This document shows positions 6,174-13,831 of a stretch of DNA of 15,208 nt, piece by piece. The stretch is taken from positions 1-15,208 of the forward strand of contig JBAZOP010000069.1 of the NCBI GenBank assembly GCA_041648665.1, written 5' to 3'. This stretch comes from a bacterium (GTDB taxonomy: Bacteria; UBA10199; 2-02-FULL-44-16; JAAZCA01). How positions within the stretch are numbered: position 1 is the first letter of the stretch; the number at the start of each line of letters is the position of its first letter. Made by a program: the position numbers and the translations under genes. A model generated the notes under the pieces. That model did not search any database and was not told the DNA's origin. It was given only the letters and a program-made list of their open reading frames with translations.

Positions 6174-7220
6174 ATGCCAAAAATCCGGATCATCTGCCTT
6201 GTAATAATCTCAGCCCTGACGGCAGGCTGCTATAACCCATTCAGCAACATCTGGGACATGTTCGGTGGAGGGGGGAGCGAAAGCGAAGCCGACGAGAGGC
6301 CCTCTTTCCTGCCGACGCGCGTCGAAAACCCGACCGAAAAGCTCCTCCTGGCGGTGGGCGGCGTGGCTGAGGGCCGCGACGAGATCATCATATACGACTC
6401 GAACGACCAGCCGAGGGACCTCACCGGCTCGACCCTCGTATGCCTCTCCGACTCCGACATAGTGAAGGTGCTGCCCAGGCCCGGTTTCGACACCGAGGCA
6501 GCGGGCAGCGGCGTTCGCATCGTGCCCGTCTCCGCGGGCGTGGCCGCGATCACATGCACGCTCAACAGCGAAGCCCTGGGAAGCACCTACGAGGTAACGG
6601 TGCCGCCGCAATCGCTGGTTCAGATACTGTTCGCGGAGGCCAGGGGCGTGATGACGGAAGAGGACAGCAGAAGCCCCACGGCCGAGGCGCTGGGCTCCGT
6701 GATCAGAAACCGGATATGGTTCACCAACTCCAAAGACAATCTGGAACTCTTCGGCGTGGATCCCGACGACTACGACGCAGATCCCCCTGAATCGTATTAC
6801 GATTCGATCATCATGGCCGAGGGCCAGTTCGCGCCGACCGATCCGGCCGATTCGAATCACGACGCGTTCCTCGATGCGGAGCAGAGGATATTCCTGGAGG
6901 GGGACGACGTCATCGCCTACGACCAGGCGGTGCTCACCGCGGGCGGGATATTCAACGGAGACATCGAAGACAATACGACCGGCGCCTTCGCCTTCTACAC
7001 GCCTACTGCGGATCAGTGGACGCAGCTCGCGCAGGCATGGTCGTTGTACTACCAGATCCTGCCTGACGGGGCCGGCGTCGCAGACAGCGACTATCCCGGC
7101 TTCGCCCCCGTGCAGGTGCTCATACACCCGGACGTCCCGATCGGCGACGCAGGGATACCCGCCTTCGTATTCGTCCGGATGCGCACCGACACAGACTATG
7201 CGGTGGTGAAACAGCTCTGA
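6174..7220 (+). CDS. Lipoprotein with Ig-like region and SleB/Hydrolase_2-like domain
   Basis: This 348-residue protein begins with a short lipoprotein signal (MPKIRI, hydrophobic 7-15, then LTAGC with the lipid-attachment Cys at 19). A Gly/Ser/acidic linker reaches about residue 50. Residues 55-145 resemble a bacterial Ig-like (Big2-type) domain, with the typical VSAGVAAITCTL strand. Residues 147-320 resemble cell wall hydrolase SleB (Hydrolase_2): ILFAEARG with candidate catalytic E155, EALGSVIRNRIWF, and the MAEGQFAP block (214-221). The family cleaves peptidoglycan glycan strands in spore or wall remodelling, so a membrane-anchored wall enzyme is inferred; identity looks low and activity is unproven. 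I chose this ATG because of the signal sequence and promoter. The frame stays open far upstream, but only as an antisense shadow of hisS. It is first in a rightward cluster with gaps of 39, 12 and 3 bases. Confidence 0.8.
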   Translation: MPKIRIICLVIISALTAGCYNPFSNIWDMFGGGGSESEADERPSFLPTRVENPTEKLLLAVGGVAEGRDEIIIYDSNDQPRDLTGSTLVCLSDSDIVKVLPRPGFDTEAAGSGVRIVPVSAGVAAITCTLNSEALGSTYEVTVPPQSLVQILFAEARGVMTEEDSRSPTAEALGSVIRNRIWFTNSKDNLELFGVDPDDYDADPPESYYDSIIMAEGQFAPTDPADSNHDAFLDAEQRIFLEGDDVIAYDQAVLTAGGIFNGDIEDNTTGAFAFYTPTADQWTQLAQAWSLYYQILPDGAGVADSDYPGFAPVQVLIHPDVPIGDAGIPAFVFVRMRTDTDYAVVKQL

Positions 7221-7259
7221 CGACGACACCCCATGGAGTCGCCTGAAAGGGGATAAGAC

Positions 7260-7421
7260 ATGGCAGCAGACAACAGGAAATTGGTGAAGATCGGCAATAT
7301 CTACGCCAGCAAACAGCAGCTTGCCGCCAGCAAACAGCAGCTCACCACCAAAAAATCCACCATGAATATTTCGATCACCGCCACGATAAAGATCAAGCCC
7401 AAGAATATCCTGTCGCGCTGA
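7260..7421 (+). CDS. Small basic protein with a tandem heptad repeat
   Basis: A 53-residue frame: ATG at 7260, TGA at 7419-7421, preceded by AAAGGGGAT with the G run about eight bases upstream. It fills the gap between its neighbours, 39 bases after the lipoprotein gene and 12 before the next start, which supports a real gene. Its centre is a perfect-period duplication, A-SKQQLA-A-SKQQLT, encoded by an 18-base unit repeated at 21-base spacing. The rest is Lys-rich (about 20% Lys), with a Thr/Ile-alternating C-terminal segment (NISITATIKIK) that could form a beta strand. There is no signal peptide and I recognise no family. An antisense frame across it is judged a shadow. The alternative is a non-coding leader for the next gene. 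Confidence 0.55.
   Translation: MAADNRKLVKIGNIYASKQQLAASKQQLTTKKSTMNISITATIKIKPKNILSR
7304..7342 (+). repeat. Tandem 21-base repeat within the small gene
   Basis: CGCCAGCAAACAGCAGCT occurs at 7304-7321 and again, identically, at 7325-7342, a period of 21 bases. The period is seven codons, so it duplicates a heptad in the protein without shifting frame. Identity at silent positions implies recent duplication or slippage. Confidence 0.85.
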
Positions 7422-7433
7422 AGGACAAAAGAG

Positions 7434-9227
7434 GTGAAATTGAAGAAAGCATATCTTGCGGCAGCCGCTGCCGCCCTGACCATCGCAATGATGCCGGCCG
7501 CGGCGATCGCATTCAAGCTCAAGCCCTGCGAGACGAAGAAGAAGTTCGACGCGATGCAGATCCCTCCATCGCAGTCGATCGCCTCGATCATAGGCCACGA
7601 GTTCCGCAAGGCCGACATGTGCGTTCCGATCGAGATCCGCATGAAGTGGGACGAGCACTATAAGGCCGGCGAGCACAGCTTCTACGACGTGAAGGCCGAC
7701 GAGGTCTATCCCGGAGAATTCTGGTACAGGGTCGACCGCGAGGAATTCGCGATCGTGGCCAACGGCATGGCCTTCAGCGGCAACGACAGGATGGTGAGTT
7801 TCTCCGCCTCGGGCGAGGCCTGCCATCACGGCGAGAAAGGCGTCTGCGACTCGTGGACTCCGTTCGGGGCGGACGACGTCAAACCGCACGTCATCCTGGG
7901 CTCCAAGACCGGATCGTTCCAATACGGATACCCGACTGTGGTGACCGCCGATGAGGAGATCCCGCACGGCGTCGCCATCTCGCCGCCGCACTTCGAATTC
8001 TTCAGGTCGAAGGACAGCTACTCCAGGCCGCCGATGGTCGACATAGACAACATCGCCCTGTTAGACGCCTCGCCATTGGACTACAAGGAGATCACAAAGG
8101 CAGCGGCGAAGAGGCTCCCGTACTCGAAATCGATAAGCTGGGACCGCAACGAGAATATCGAGGACGCCCCCACCGATCACCGCGGCACTCTCACCATGCA
8201 GATCAGCTTTTCCCCGGTCTGTCCGAGCCAGTTCAGGATAGTGGCGCCGGAGGAGAAGAAGAAGCTCCTCTTCTCCACGAGCAATCCCGGCGAACTCATC
8301 ATCGAAGCTGATGCCGGCGATTTCGTGGGGCTGACACCCGAACAGATCGAGCAGATCGAGTGGAGCGCGCCCGATAAGGCCGGCTCGCAGATCTCATACG
8401 AGCCTTCCACGCGCAAGGGAAAGAAGATCAAGATCACATACACGGGGCTCCCGAAGAGCAACAACGACTTCGGCCCGACGGCGATCACGGCGAAACTCGA
8501 CACCGAGACATGCGACGCCCTCACCGCGAACAAAGAGGTCCTCCTCTTCTTCCCTAGGGACTCGAGGAACAACCATCTCCCTGACGCGCCGAACTACTAT
8601 TCCTACTGGCTGCAGACGCCGGCGGGGCACGGCGCCGTCAATGGCACGGACGTCCGCTTCATGGACCTGAACGCGGAGTGCGGAGAGGACCCGAGGTGGC
8701 TCGGCTACCACCCGAGGGACACTAGGCTCTCGGTCCCGGGAGACACGGACAGCCAGCCGCTGCTCGTGGGCCGCGACCACGTCTACATCTGCGACTTCCA
8801 CAAGTACGACAACATCTACCCGGGCCATCCGTCGACGAACTTCTACATGAAGGGGATGATAAACGAGTCGCTCGAATTCGAGGGGATCGACACCTTCGCC
8901 GTGATGCTGCTGCACGAGCTCACTCACCGCGCGCACCTCAGGGACTGGTGGAACCCGACCGGCGGTTACCCGAAGAAGGGGTTCTACGACGCCAACAACA
9001 ACAAGCAGCGCGACCCCTCCGAGGCGATGATCGACGAAGACGAAGACTTCATACCCGACCTCAGGGAGCCGCTGCTCGGCTACGACAAGACGAAGAACCG
9101 TTCCTTCAATTCGCCGGACCCGGACATGTACGACGAGCACCACCTCACCTACAGCACGGCGGAGAAGTGGACGAAGGGAAGCGCGGACTCCAAGGACTGG
9201 GCAAAGCCCGGCAAACAGTGGCAATAA
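7434..9227 (+). CDS. Exported putative zinc metalloprotease (HELTH motif)
   Basis: This 597-residue protein starts at a GTG (7434) with AAGGA about eight bases upstream. A clear Sec signal peptide covers residues 1-26 (MKLKKAY, Ala-rich core, cleavage after AIA). I recognise no family for residues 27-470, a large region with scattered Cys (32, 63, 130, 138, 263, 360, 416, 453) that could form disulfides. Near the C-terminus, VMLLHELTHRAHLRDWW places a HExxH zinc site at 494-498. The third ligand may lie in the downstream acidic/His region, for example DMYDEHH at 564-570. Residues 519-542 (DANNNKQRDPSE, then DEDEDFIPD) resemble calcium-binding loops. A secreted or periplasmic metalloprotease is the likely role. 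The substrate is unknown; the wall-directed lipoprotein in the same cluster hints at envelope or extracellular protein. Confidence 0.75.
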   Translation: MKLKKAYLAAAAAALTIAMMPAAAIAFKLKPCETKKKFDAMQIPPSQSIASIIGHEFRKADMCVPIEIRMKWDEHYKAGEHSFYDVKADEVYPGEFWYRVDREEFAIVANGMAFSGNDRMVSFSASGEACHHGEKGVCDSWTPFGADDVKPHVILGSKTGSFQYGYPTVVTADEEIPHGVAISPPHFEFFRSKDSYSRPPMVDIDNIALLDASPLDYKEITKAAAKRLPYSKSISWDRNENIEDAPTDHRGTLTMQISFSPVCPSQFRIVAPEEKKKLLFSTSNPGELIIEADAGDFVGLTPEQIEQIEWSAPDKAGSQISYEPSTRKGKKIKITYTGLPKSNNDFGPTAITAKLDTETCDALTANKEVLLFFPRDSRNNHLPDAPNYYSYWLQTPAGHGAVNGTDVRFMDLNAECGEDPRWLGYHPRDTRLSVPGDTDSQPLLVGRDHVYICDFHKYDNIYPGHPSTNFYMKGMINESLEFEGIDTFAVMLLHELTHRAHLRDWWNPTGGYPKKGFYDANNNKQRDPSEAMIDEDEDFIPDLREPLLGYDKTKNRSFNSPDPDMYDEHHLTYSTAEKWTKGSADSKDWAKPGKQWQ

Positions 9228-9230
9228 GCG

Positions 9231-9587
9231 ATGACCCGCACACATAGAAAAAAACTCGTCAACTCCGAGATGTGCCAGGCTTGCGCAGCGTGCTGCAAGC
9301 AGTTTTCCATCCTGATCGAAGACCGCGACGACGTCCTGCGCTTCTCGATGCTCGATACGGACAAAATAGAGGTGAGGGAACTCATCGAGGACAAGCTCTG
9401 GAAGATCGTCTTCAACTACAGCTGCAGTAAACTCTCGTTCCGAGATGGAAAATATTTCTGCACGGTATATGGTTCGGGTTGCACGTCCTATTCAAAGGAA
9501 TACCCGAACAATTTTCTTACACCCGACACGCCTTTGGAAGTCCTGGAAGACGAGAAGAAGAGCTGCCCCGCCTTAAGGGCGCTCTGA
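9231..9587 (+). CDS. YkgJ-type cysteine-cluster protein
   Basis: This 118-residue cytoplasmic protein carries the family signature C-x2-C-x2-C-C at 15-22 (CQACAACCK). Further cysteines sit at 65, 77, 84 and 112, with YFCTVYGSGCTSYSKEYP matching the second conserved part of YkgJ/UPF0153-type proteins. These are thought to bind metal (Zn or an Fe-S cluster); their reaction is generally unknown, although relatives are linked to protein methylation or modification. The start lies three bases past the stop of the metalloprotease gene, so it is co-transcribed and probably coupled. It could modify or mature a product of the cluster, but that is only inference. No terminator is visible after its stop. 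Confidence 0.82.
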   Translation: MTRTHRKKLVNSEMCQACAACCKQFSILIEDRDDVLRFSMLDTDKIEVRELIEDKLWKIVFNYSCSKLSFRDGKYFCTVYGSGCTSYSKEYPNNFLTPDTPLEVLEDEKKSCPALRAL

Positions 9588-9711
9588 TGCCCCCTTTTCC
9601 CCTTTTTATCCATGCAATCTCCGACCGTATTATTTTTGTTGATTTCGCACCCCGATGTTCACTAGTTTCCCGCAAAATCAATCTCAACCACCCTTTGCCG
9701 GAGCCGACCTT

Positions 9712-10887
9712 ATGAGCGTGAGAACCATTTCGACCATACCGCCGCCTGCCTTTGCAACGACCTTGCAGGGCCTTGCACGCAGCACGGGCGCGATGAAAAA
9801 CGTCGCGCCGCACATGCCGGGGCAGGCCGGCGACGGGTTCATCCCGGGCGAGATCGATCCCCTGGTCCACCTGAACGGATCCCCATTGGGGAGGTCGCCA
9901 TTCAAGCACACGATGTCCCTGATCCCCGGATCGATACTGACGGGCAAAAGACTTGGGGCGCCATCGGAGAACCCTGTGAGGGAGTTCTCCTCTGAGAGAG
10001 ACCACCTGCAGGGCATCGCCGACAGGATAACTCAATCCGCGCGCCTCAAGATCATACCTAAGTGTTTCAGTCCCTTCAGCGAGCCGGCGCTCTTCATCAG
10101 CAGGCTCTCCGCGATCACGGGCAAATCGCTGCCCGTGCTGTTCGGCTGCAAAGATACGGACGTGGGGGAGTGGGTTTCCGACCTCTCCAGATTCAGGGGC
10201 CAGCATCTCTTCTCAGCGCTCAGCCAACTGGCCAAAAGGAATCTGGACGAACACGTCATGGACCCGATGGACAACGATCTGGGGGATATCGAACCGAAGA
10301 TCGCCGGGGAAAAGCTGATCGAGGGCGCCGTGCTCTTCAACTCCCTTAGCGACCCCTCCGCCCGGAAGCTCGTCGAGCGTTTGACGGGGACCTCCTCGGA
10401 GCTCTACGAAAGAGCGGGCCTCACAGCCGCTGCTGCGATCTCCTCCGACCTGGCGGCGAGGTCCAATCCCGGCGTCAACAAACACAGCCAGAGGGCTGGG
10501 AAGCTCCTCTACAGATCGGCCGTGAACGAGAAGGACGACGCGAGCTTCGGAGTCCAGTACGTCTACGGTCTGCACCACGCGCTGCGCGCCAACGATCACA
10601 GCACGATGCAGGGTTTCTTCGGGGCTTCGGTCTCCTATTATGTGAAGATGAATCTCCCCAGGGAGGCCGCGCACGCGATCATCAGGGAGGCATGGGCCTT
10701 CTCCCAGAGGGAAGAGCTCGACGTCTCCGACTGGACGCAGATGGCGAACGACTTGAACCGAGCGGCGGCTCTGCTGGAGGATTCATGGAGCGCAAGCGAC
10801 CAGCCGGACGACCAATCGCTCATCCCGACGCTCCGTGAGATCGCCGAGCAGGCGCTGGAGCTCGGAGGTCATTCCCCCTCCGTCTGA
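9712..10887 (+). CDS. Unrecognised helical protein, about 391 residues
   Basis: No known family is recognised. From this start the first 90 residues are Pro/Gly-rich and probably disordered, with no signal peptide. The rest (about 95-391) is predominantly helical, Ala/Leu-rich with regular charges, and includes a stretch with SVSYYVKMNLPREAAHAI and a C-terminal EIAEQALELGG. The fold may be an alpha solenoid, but no TPR consensus is clear. I chose the ATG at 9712, with GGAG eight bases upstream, over an in-frame ATG at 9655 that lacks a ribosome site and would add 19 residues. A TATTAT at 9628-9633 could be the -10 of its own promoter (weak -35). It is separated from the YkgJ gene by 124 bases. 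Its last 19 bases overlap the convergent ABC-F gene. A cytoplasmic location is inferred. Confidence 0.75.
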   Translation: MSVRTISTIPPPAFATTLQGLARSTGAMKNVAPHMPGQAGDGFIPGEIDPLVHLNGSPLGRSPFKHTMSLIPGSILTGKRLGAPSENPVREFSSERDHLQGIADRITQSARLKIIPKCFSPFSEPALFISRLSAITGKSLPVLFGCKDTDVGEWVSDLSRFRGQHLFSALSQLAKRNLDEHVMDPMDNDLGDIEPKIAGEKLIEGAVLFNSLSDPSARKLVERLTGTSSELYERAGLTAAAAISSDLAARSNPGVNKHSQRAGKLLYRSAVNEKDDASFGVQYVYGLHHALRANDHSTMQGFFGASVSYYVKMNLPREAAHAIIREAWAFSQREELDVSDWTQMANDLNRAAALLEDSWSASDQPDDQSLIPTLREIAEQALELGGHSPSV

Positions 10888-12722
10888 GACATGCGCGCAT
10901 CAAACGCCACGGACAGGCGCTCATAGTCGAGCGTCGCCGACTCCAGGTCGGCGAAAAGCTCCTCGATCTTCGTCTGCATCTCCTTCACCGCGCGGGAGAG
11001 GGTCGCGCACCTTTCGATATCCTGCGCATACGACGCCGCGACTAGTTCCTCGCCGGCGTGCCGAAGCTCCTCTTCGAGTTCGCAGATGCCGGTCTCGTCC
11101 GCATCGATCCGCTCCTTGAGCGGGCGCAGCGCGTCCGATCGCTCCTGAACGATCCGCGCGCGGGCGCGCTTCGCATCGCGCCTGCTCATCGCCGTCATCT
11201 TCTCCGCCGCGGGACGCGCGCCTTTCCTCAGATCCCTTTCCTCCTCCCAGCCGACCTTCTCGAGGAAATCGTCGTAGCCGCCTTCGAATACTTCAGCCTT
11301 GCCGCGCTGAAAGAGGACAAGCCGCGTGGCAAGATTGCGCAAGATCATCTCGTCGTGCGTCACGATGACGACCGCCCCCGGAAACTCATCGATGCTCTCC
11401 ACGAGAGCCTCCACGGCCTGCATGTCGAGGTGGTTGGAGGGCTCGTCCAGCAGCAGGAGATTTGAAGGCGCAGCCAGGAGCTTGCCTAGGAGGACCCGGC
11501 TCTTCTCGCCGCCGGAGAGAACCGCGATTTTCTTCTCCGCGTGCCCACCGCTGAACATCATCGTCCCGCAGATCCCGCGCACCATCGACCTGCTGAGCGC
11601 TGGGTTGCCCGCAGCGACCTCCTCCTCGACCGTCGCGTCGGCGATGAGCCTGTCGATGTTGGTCTGGCCGAAATAGCCTACGGTAGCCCCTGGATGCAGG
11701 CGCATGGAGCCGGCCTGCGGGGCAAGCTCGCCCGCCAGCAGACGCAGGAGCGTGGTCTTGCCCTTGCCGTTCTTGCCGATGACCGCGATCCGATCCTCAG
11801 CGCCGATATGCATGCTCAAATTCCCGATGAGCGGCGCCTGCGGATCGTAGGAAAACGAAAGCCCGCGCGCCTCCAGCATCGTCTTTGCCGGAAAGGGCCG
11901 ATAATGAAACCTGAAGTCGAGGTCGGCGATGCGGCCCAATTTGTCGCGCAGCGGCATCTTCTCGAGCATCTTCATCTTGGAGCGAGCGGCCGAGGCCTTG
12001 GTGTTCTTGGCCTTGAACCTGGTGATGAACGCGAGCAGCTCTTCGCGGCGGCGCTCCTCGTTGATCCGCGTCTTCTCGTACACCTCCTCATCCTCGGCGA
12101 TCTGCGCGCAAATCTTTTCGGTGGACCCCGGCATCGTGCGGATGGCGCAGCGATGGATCATCGCGGTATGCGTGGTCACCGCATCCATGAACTCGCGGTC
12201 GTGCGAGATGAGGATCAGCTCTCCCTTCCATGCGCGGAGAAACCTTGTGATCCAGCGGACCGAGACGATGTCGAGGTAGTTGGTCGGCTCATCGAGCAAG
12301 AGGAGATTGGGCGCGGCTACGAGCGTCCTGGCCAGATGCAGGCGCACCTGAAAGCCGCCCGAGAGCTCCTGCGGCGAACGCGCCAGGTCCCCCTTTGAAA
12401 ATCCGAGGCCGAAGAGGATCTCCTCGGCGCGGTATTCTTCGTGGGCGTCTTCTTCCGAGAGCCCCTCGCACGCTACGGCGAGGACGGTGGGACTATTGAA
12501 GCTCAGGTGCTGCTCCACGTAACCGATGCGATAGTGCCGCGGGATATTAATCGTCCCGTCGTCGGGCAGCTCCTCGCCCACGATCAGCCGGAAGAGCGTA
12601 GTCTTGCCGTGGCCGTTACGCCCGAGAAGTCCCAGCCGCTGGCCCGGAGACATCTGGAGCGTGGCGTGCTCGAAGAGGAGCTGTGAGCCATAGGATTTGG
12701 ACAAGTCGTTGATTCGAATCAT
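10869..12722 (-). CDS. ABC-F family ATPase
   Basis: A 617-residue soluble protein with two ATP-binding cassettes and no membrane segment, as in the ABC-F family that acts on the ribosome. Cassette 1 has Walker A GLLGRNGHGKTT (31-42), signature LSGGFQVRLHLA (120-131), Walker B LLLLDEPTNYLD (140-151) and H-loop ISHDREF. Cassette 2 has Walker A VIGKNGKGKTT (314-324), signature LSGGEKSRVLLG (402-413), Walker B LLLLDEPSNHLD (422-433) and switch VTHDE. The charged inter-domain linker (about 205-275) corresponds to the tRNA-interacting motif. A C-terminal coiled-coil extension covers about 500-605. Whether it resembles YheS, Uup or a resistance-type member cannot be settled here. I chose the ATG at 12720-12722 (MIRINDLSKSYG), with GGGG seven bases upstream. 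A Met 12 codons earlier lacks homology and a proper site. Confidence 0.92.
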   Translation of the reverse strand: MIRINDLSKSYGSQLLFEHATLQMSPGQRLGLLGRNGHGKTTLFRLIVGEELPDDGTINIPRHYRIGYVEQHLSFNSPTVLAVACEGLSEEDAHEEYRAEEILFGLGFSKGDLARSPQELSGGFQVRLHLARTLVAAPNLLLLDEPTNYLDIVSVRWITRFLRAWKGELILISHDREFMDAVTTHTAMIHRCAIRTMPGSTEKICAQIAEDEEVYEKTRINEERRREELLAFITRFKAKNTKASAARSKMKMLEKMPLRDKLGRIADLDFRFHYRPFPAKTMLEARGLSFSYDPQAPLIGNLSMHIGAEDRIAVIGKNGKGKTTLLRLLAGELAPQAGSMRLHPGATVGYFGQTNIDRLIADATVEEEVAAGNPALSRSMVRGICGTMMFSGGHAEKKIAVLSGGEKSRVLLGKLLAAPSNLLLLDEPSNHLDMQAVEALVESIDEFPGAVVIVTHDEMILRNLATRLVLFQRGKAEVFEGGYDDFLEKVGWEEERDLRKGARPAAEKMTAMSRRDAKRARARIVQERSDALRPLKERIDADETGICELEEELRHAGEELVAASYAQDIERCATLSRAVKEMQTKIEELFADLESATLDYERLSVAFDARMSQTEGE

Positions 12723-12801
12723 TGGGTGTCCCCAATAAACCGGAAGACACGCCTCCATGTCCAGAAGAAAGCTGTGAAAGGTCCCCGGGTATCCCTGGTT
12801 T

Positions 12802-13698
12802 CTATTCCGGGAAATGCAGGTTCTGCGCCTTGCAGGAATCCTTATCCGTGGTAATGAACGTGGGAAATTCTTCGGCGATGGGCCGCGTCGTTTGACCGGT
12901 CGTGTAGTAATAATACGCCTGCTTCAGGGAATTCAGGATCACCTGCTGGCGGTCGGAGAGGACCTGGTCGATATCGGCCCTGTCATTGCATTCGGTCCTG
13001 CACGTGGCGATCGTCGACGAATTTATCGTACGCCTGCCGACCTCGATGTTTTCGCAGCTGTCGAATACGTCGAGAATAGAGCCCACATTCCACATGTCCG
13101 ATTTCGAAGAGTCTTTCCGGAGCGTGGGAAAGCCCTCTCCGATTCTCAAGAACCTTTCTTTGTAATCATCCATCACCATATTGAAGCGCTGGCAGGCCAA
13201 CAGCACTTGCGAAAAAGGCCTCTGCGATTCATCCGCCTGCACCATGGTTGAAAGCGCATCCTGCATGATCGTTGAATCAAGTTTCGAAGGGGCAAGCCCT
13301 GCGATGAGGACGAGCATTCCGTCCTCTGCCTGCGACGCCTTTTTTTCGTAATGCTCCTCAAGAAAATGTCTGATCGAGCCTAAATAGTTCCGCACGCTCC
13401 ATTTGTCCACGGCGGGATTGGTGCACGAGGTCTTGAACAGATCCGCTGCAGCCCCGATGAACACCCTCGCCTCCTTGTGCCAGTTGCCCGCATTGGCGCT
13501 ATCGATGTCCTTTCCCCATATGTACTTCATCGTGTCGAATGACGCCTGATCGATCATCTGATATTTGGAGTTCGGCTTCTCAAAAGAATCGCACTTCCGC
13601 CCCTCCGAGGAACGCGCCTCTTCCTTGTCCTCTTCGCTGCTGCAGCCGCTGATGAGCAGCGCAATGCCGACAGCGCCGGCGATGATGAGCGGAATCAT
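12802..13698 (-). CDS. Lipoprotein of unknown function, Cys-containing helical domain
   Basis: A 298-residue protein with a compact lipoprotein signal: hydrophobic 2-17 and lipobox LISGC with lipidated Cys at 19. An acidic linker rich in Glu, Lys and Ser (20-34) follows. The mature part (about 35-298) is mostly helical, with six or more cysteines (36, 91, 168, 215, 234, 238 and one near the end), which suggests disulfides and an extracytoplasmic location. A paired C-x3-C (TCRTECND) is at 234-238. No family is recognised. The start has an excellent GGAGG seven bases upstream. The upstream 121-base spacer is AT-rich and probably carries its promoter. The ABC-F gene follows 79 bases downstream on the same strand. 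With Asp at +2 absent (Ser instead), outer-membrane sorting would be expected under the E. coli rule. Confidence 0.8.
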   Translation of the reverse strand: MIPLIIAGAVGIALLISGCSSEEDKEEARSSEGRKCDSFEKPNSKYQMIDQASFDTMKYIWGKDIDSANAGNWHKEARVFIGAAADLFKTSCTNPAVDKWSVRNYLGSIRHFLEEHYEKKASQAEDGMLVLIAGLAPSKLDSTIMQDALSTMVQADESQRPFSQVLLACQRFNMVMDDYKERFLRIGEGFPTLRKDSSKSDMWNVGSILDVFDSCENIEVGRRTINSSTIATCRTECNDRADIDQVLSDRQQVILNSLKQAYYYYTTGQTTRPIAEEFPTFITTDKDSCKAQNLHFPE

Positions 13699-13819
13699 GG
13701 CACAGCCTCCACGATGAAAACGTCCTCTGTTATATTATCGACCAGGCGACCTGTTTGTTGCTAACAATATATCTATATAAATCAAAAACTTGGACGATTC
13801 ATTTCCTAAATGCGCCGGA
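13699..13819. other. AT-rich spacer, probable promoter region of the lipoprotein gene
   Basis: This 121-base spacer between the metallopeptidase stop and the lipoprotein start is AT-rich between 13725 and 13795. On the minus strand it contains TATA-like runs (TATATAGATATATT and GATAATATAAC), but none has a well-spaced -35 box. A short inverted repeat, TTGTT-AGC-AACAA, overlaps this region and could be an operator. Promoter presence is inferred from composition and position. Confidence 0.35.
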
Positions 13820-13831
13820 TCAAGATCCGGC
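13814..13831. repeat. Hairpin spanning the stop codon of the metallopeptidase gene
   Basis: GCCGGAT-CAAG-ATCCGGC is a perfect 7-bp stem with a four-base loop. The TGA stop (minus strand, 13820-13822) is in its centre. No T run follows on the leftward strand, so it is not a standard intrinsic terminator, although it may mark or stabilise the transcript end. Confidence 0.55.

Noticed and set aside
6210..7991. Leftward 593-residue frame
   Set aside because: It is antisense to the lipoprotein, the small gene and the metalloprotease gene. It has no recognisable domain and is Val/Arg/Gly/His-rich, as expected for a GC-rich shadow.
8394..9245. Leftward 283-residue frame opposite the metalloprotease
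   Set aside because: It is Arg/Val-rich, with no motif or ribosome site, and lies opposite the gene region encoding the HELTH motif.
9588..9711. Intrinsic terminator after the YkgJ-type gene
   Set aside because: There are C and T runs (9592-9607), but no stem precedes the T tract.
11541..12398. Rightward 285-residue frame opposite the ABC-F gene
   Set aside because: It is antisense to the two conserved ATP-binding cassettes and has no recognised domain.
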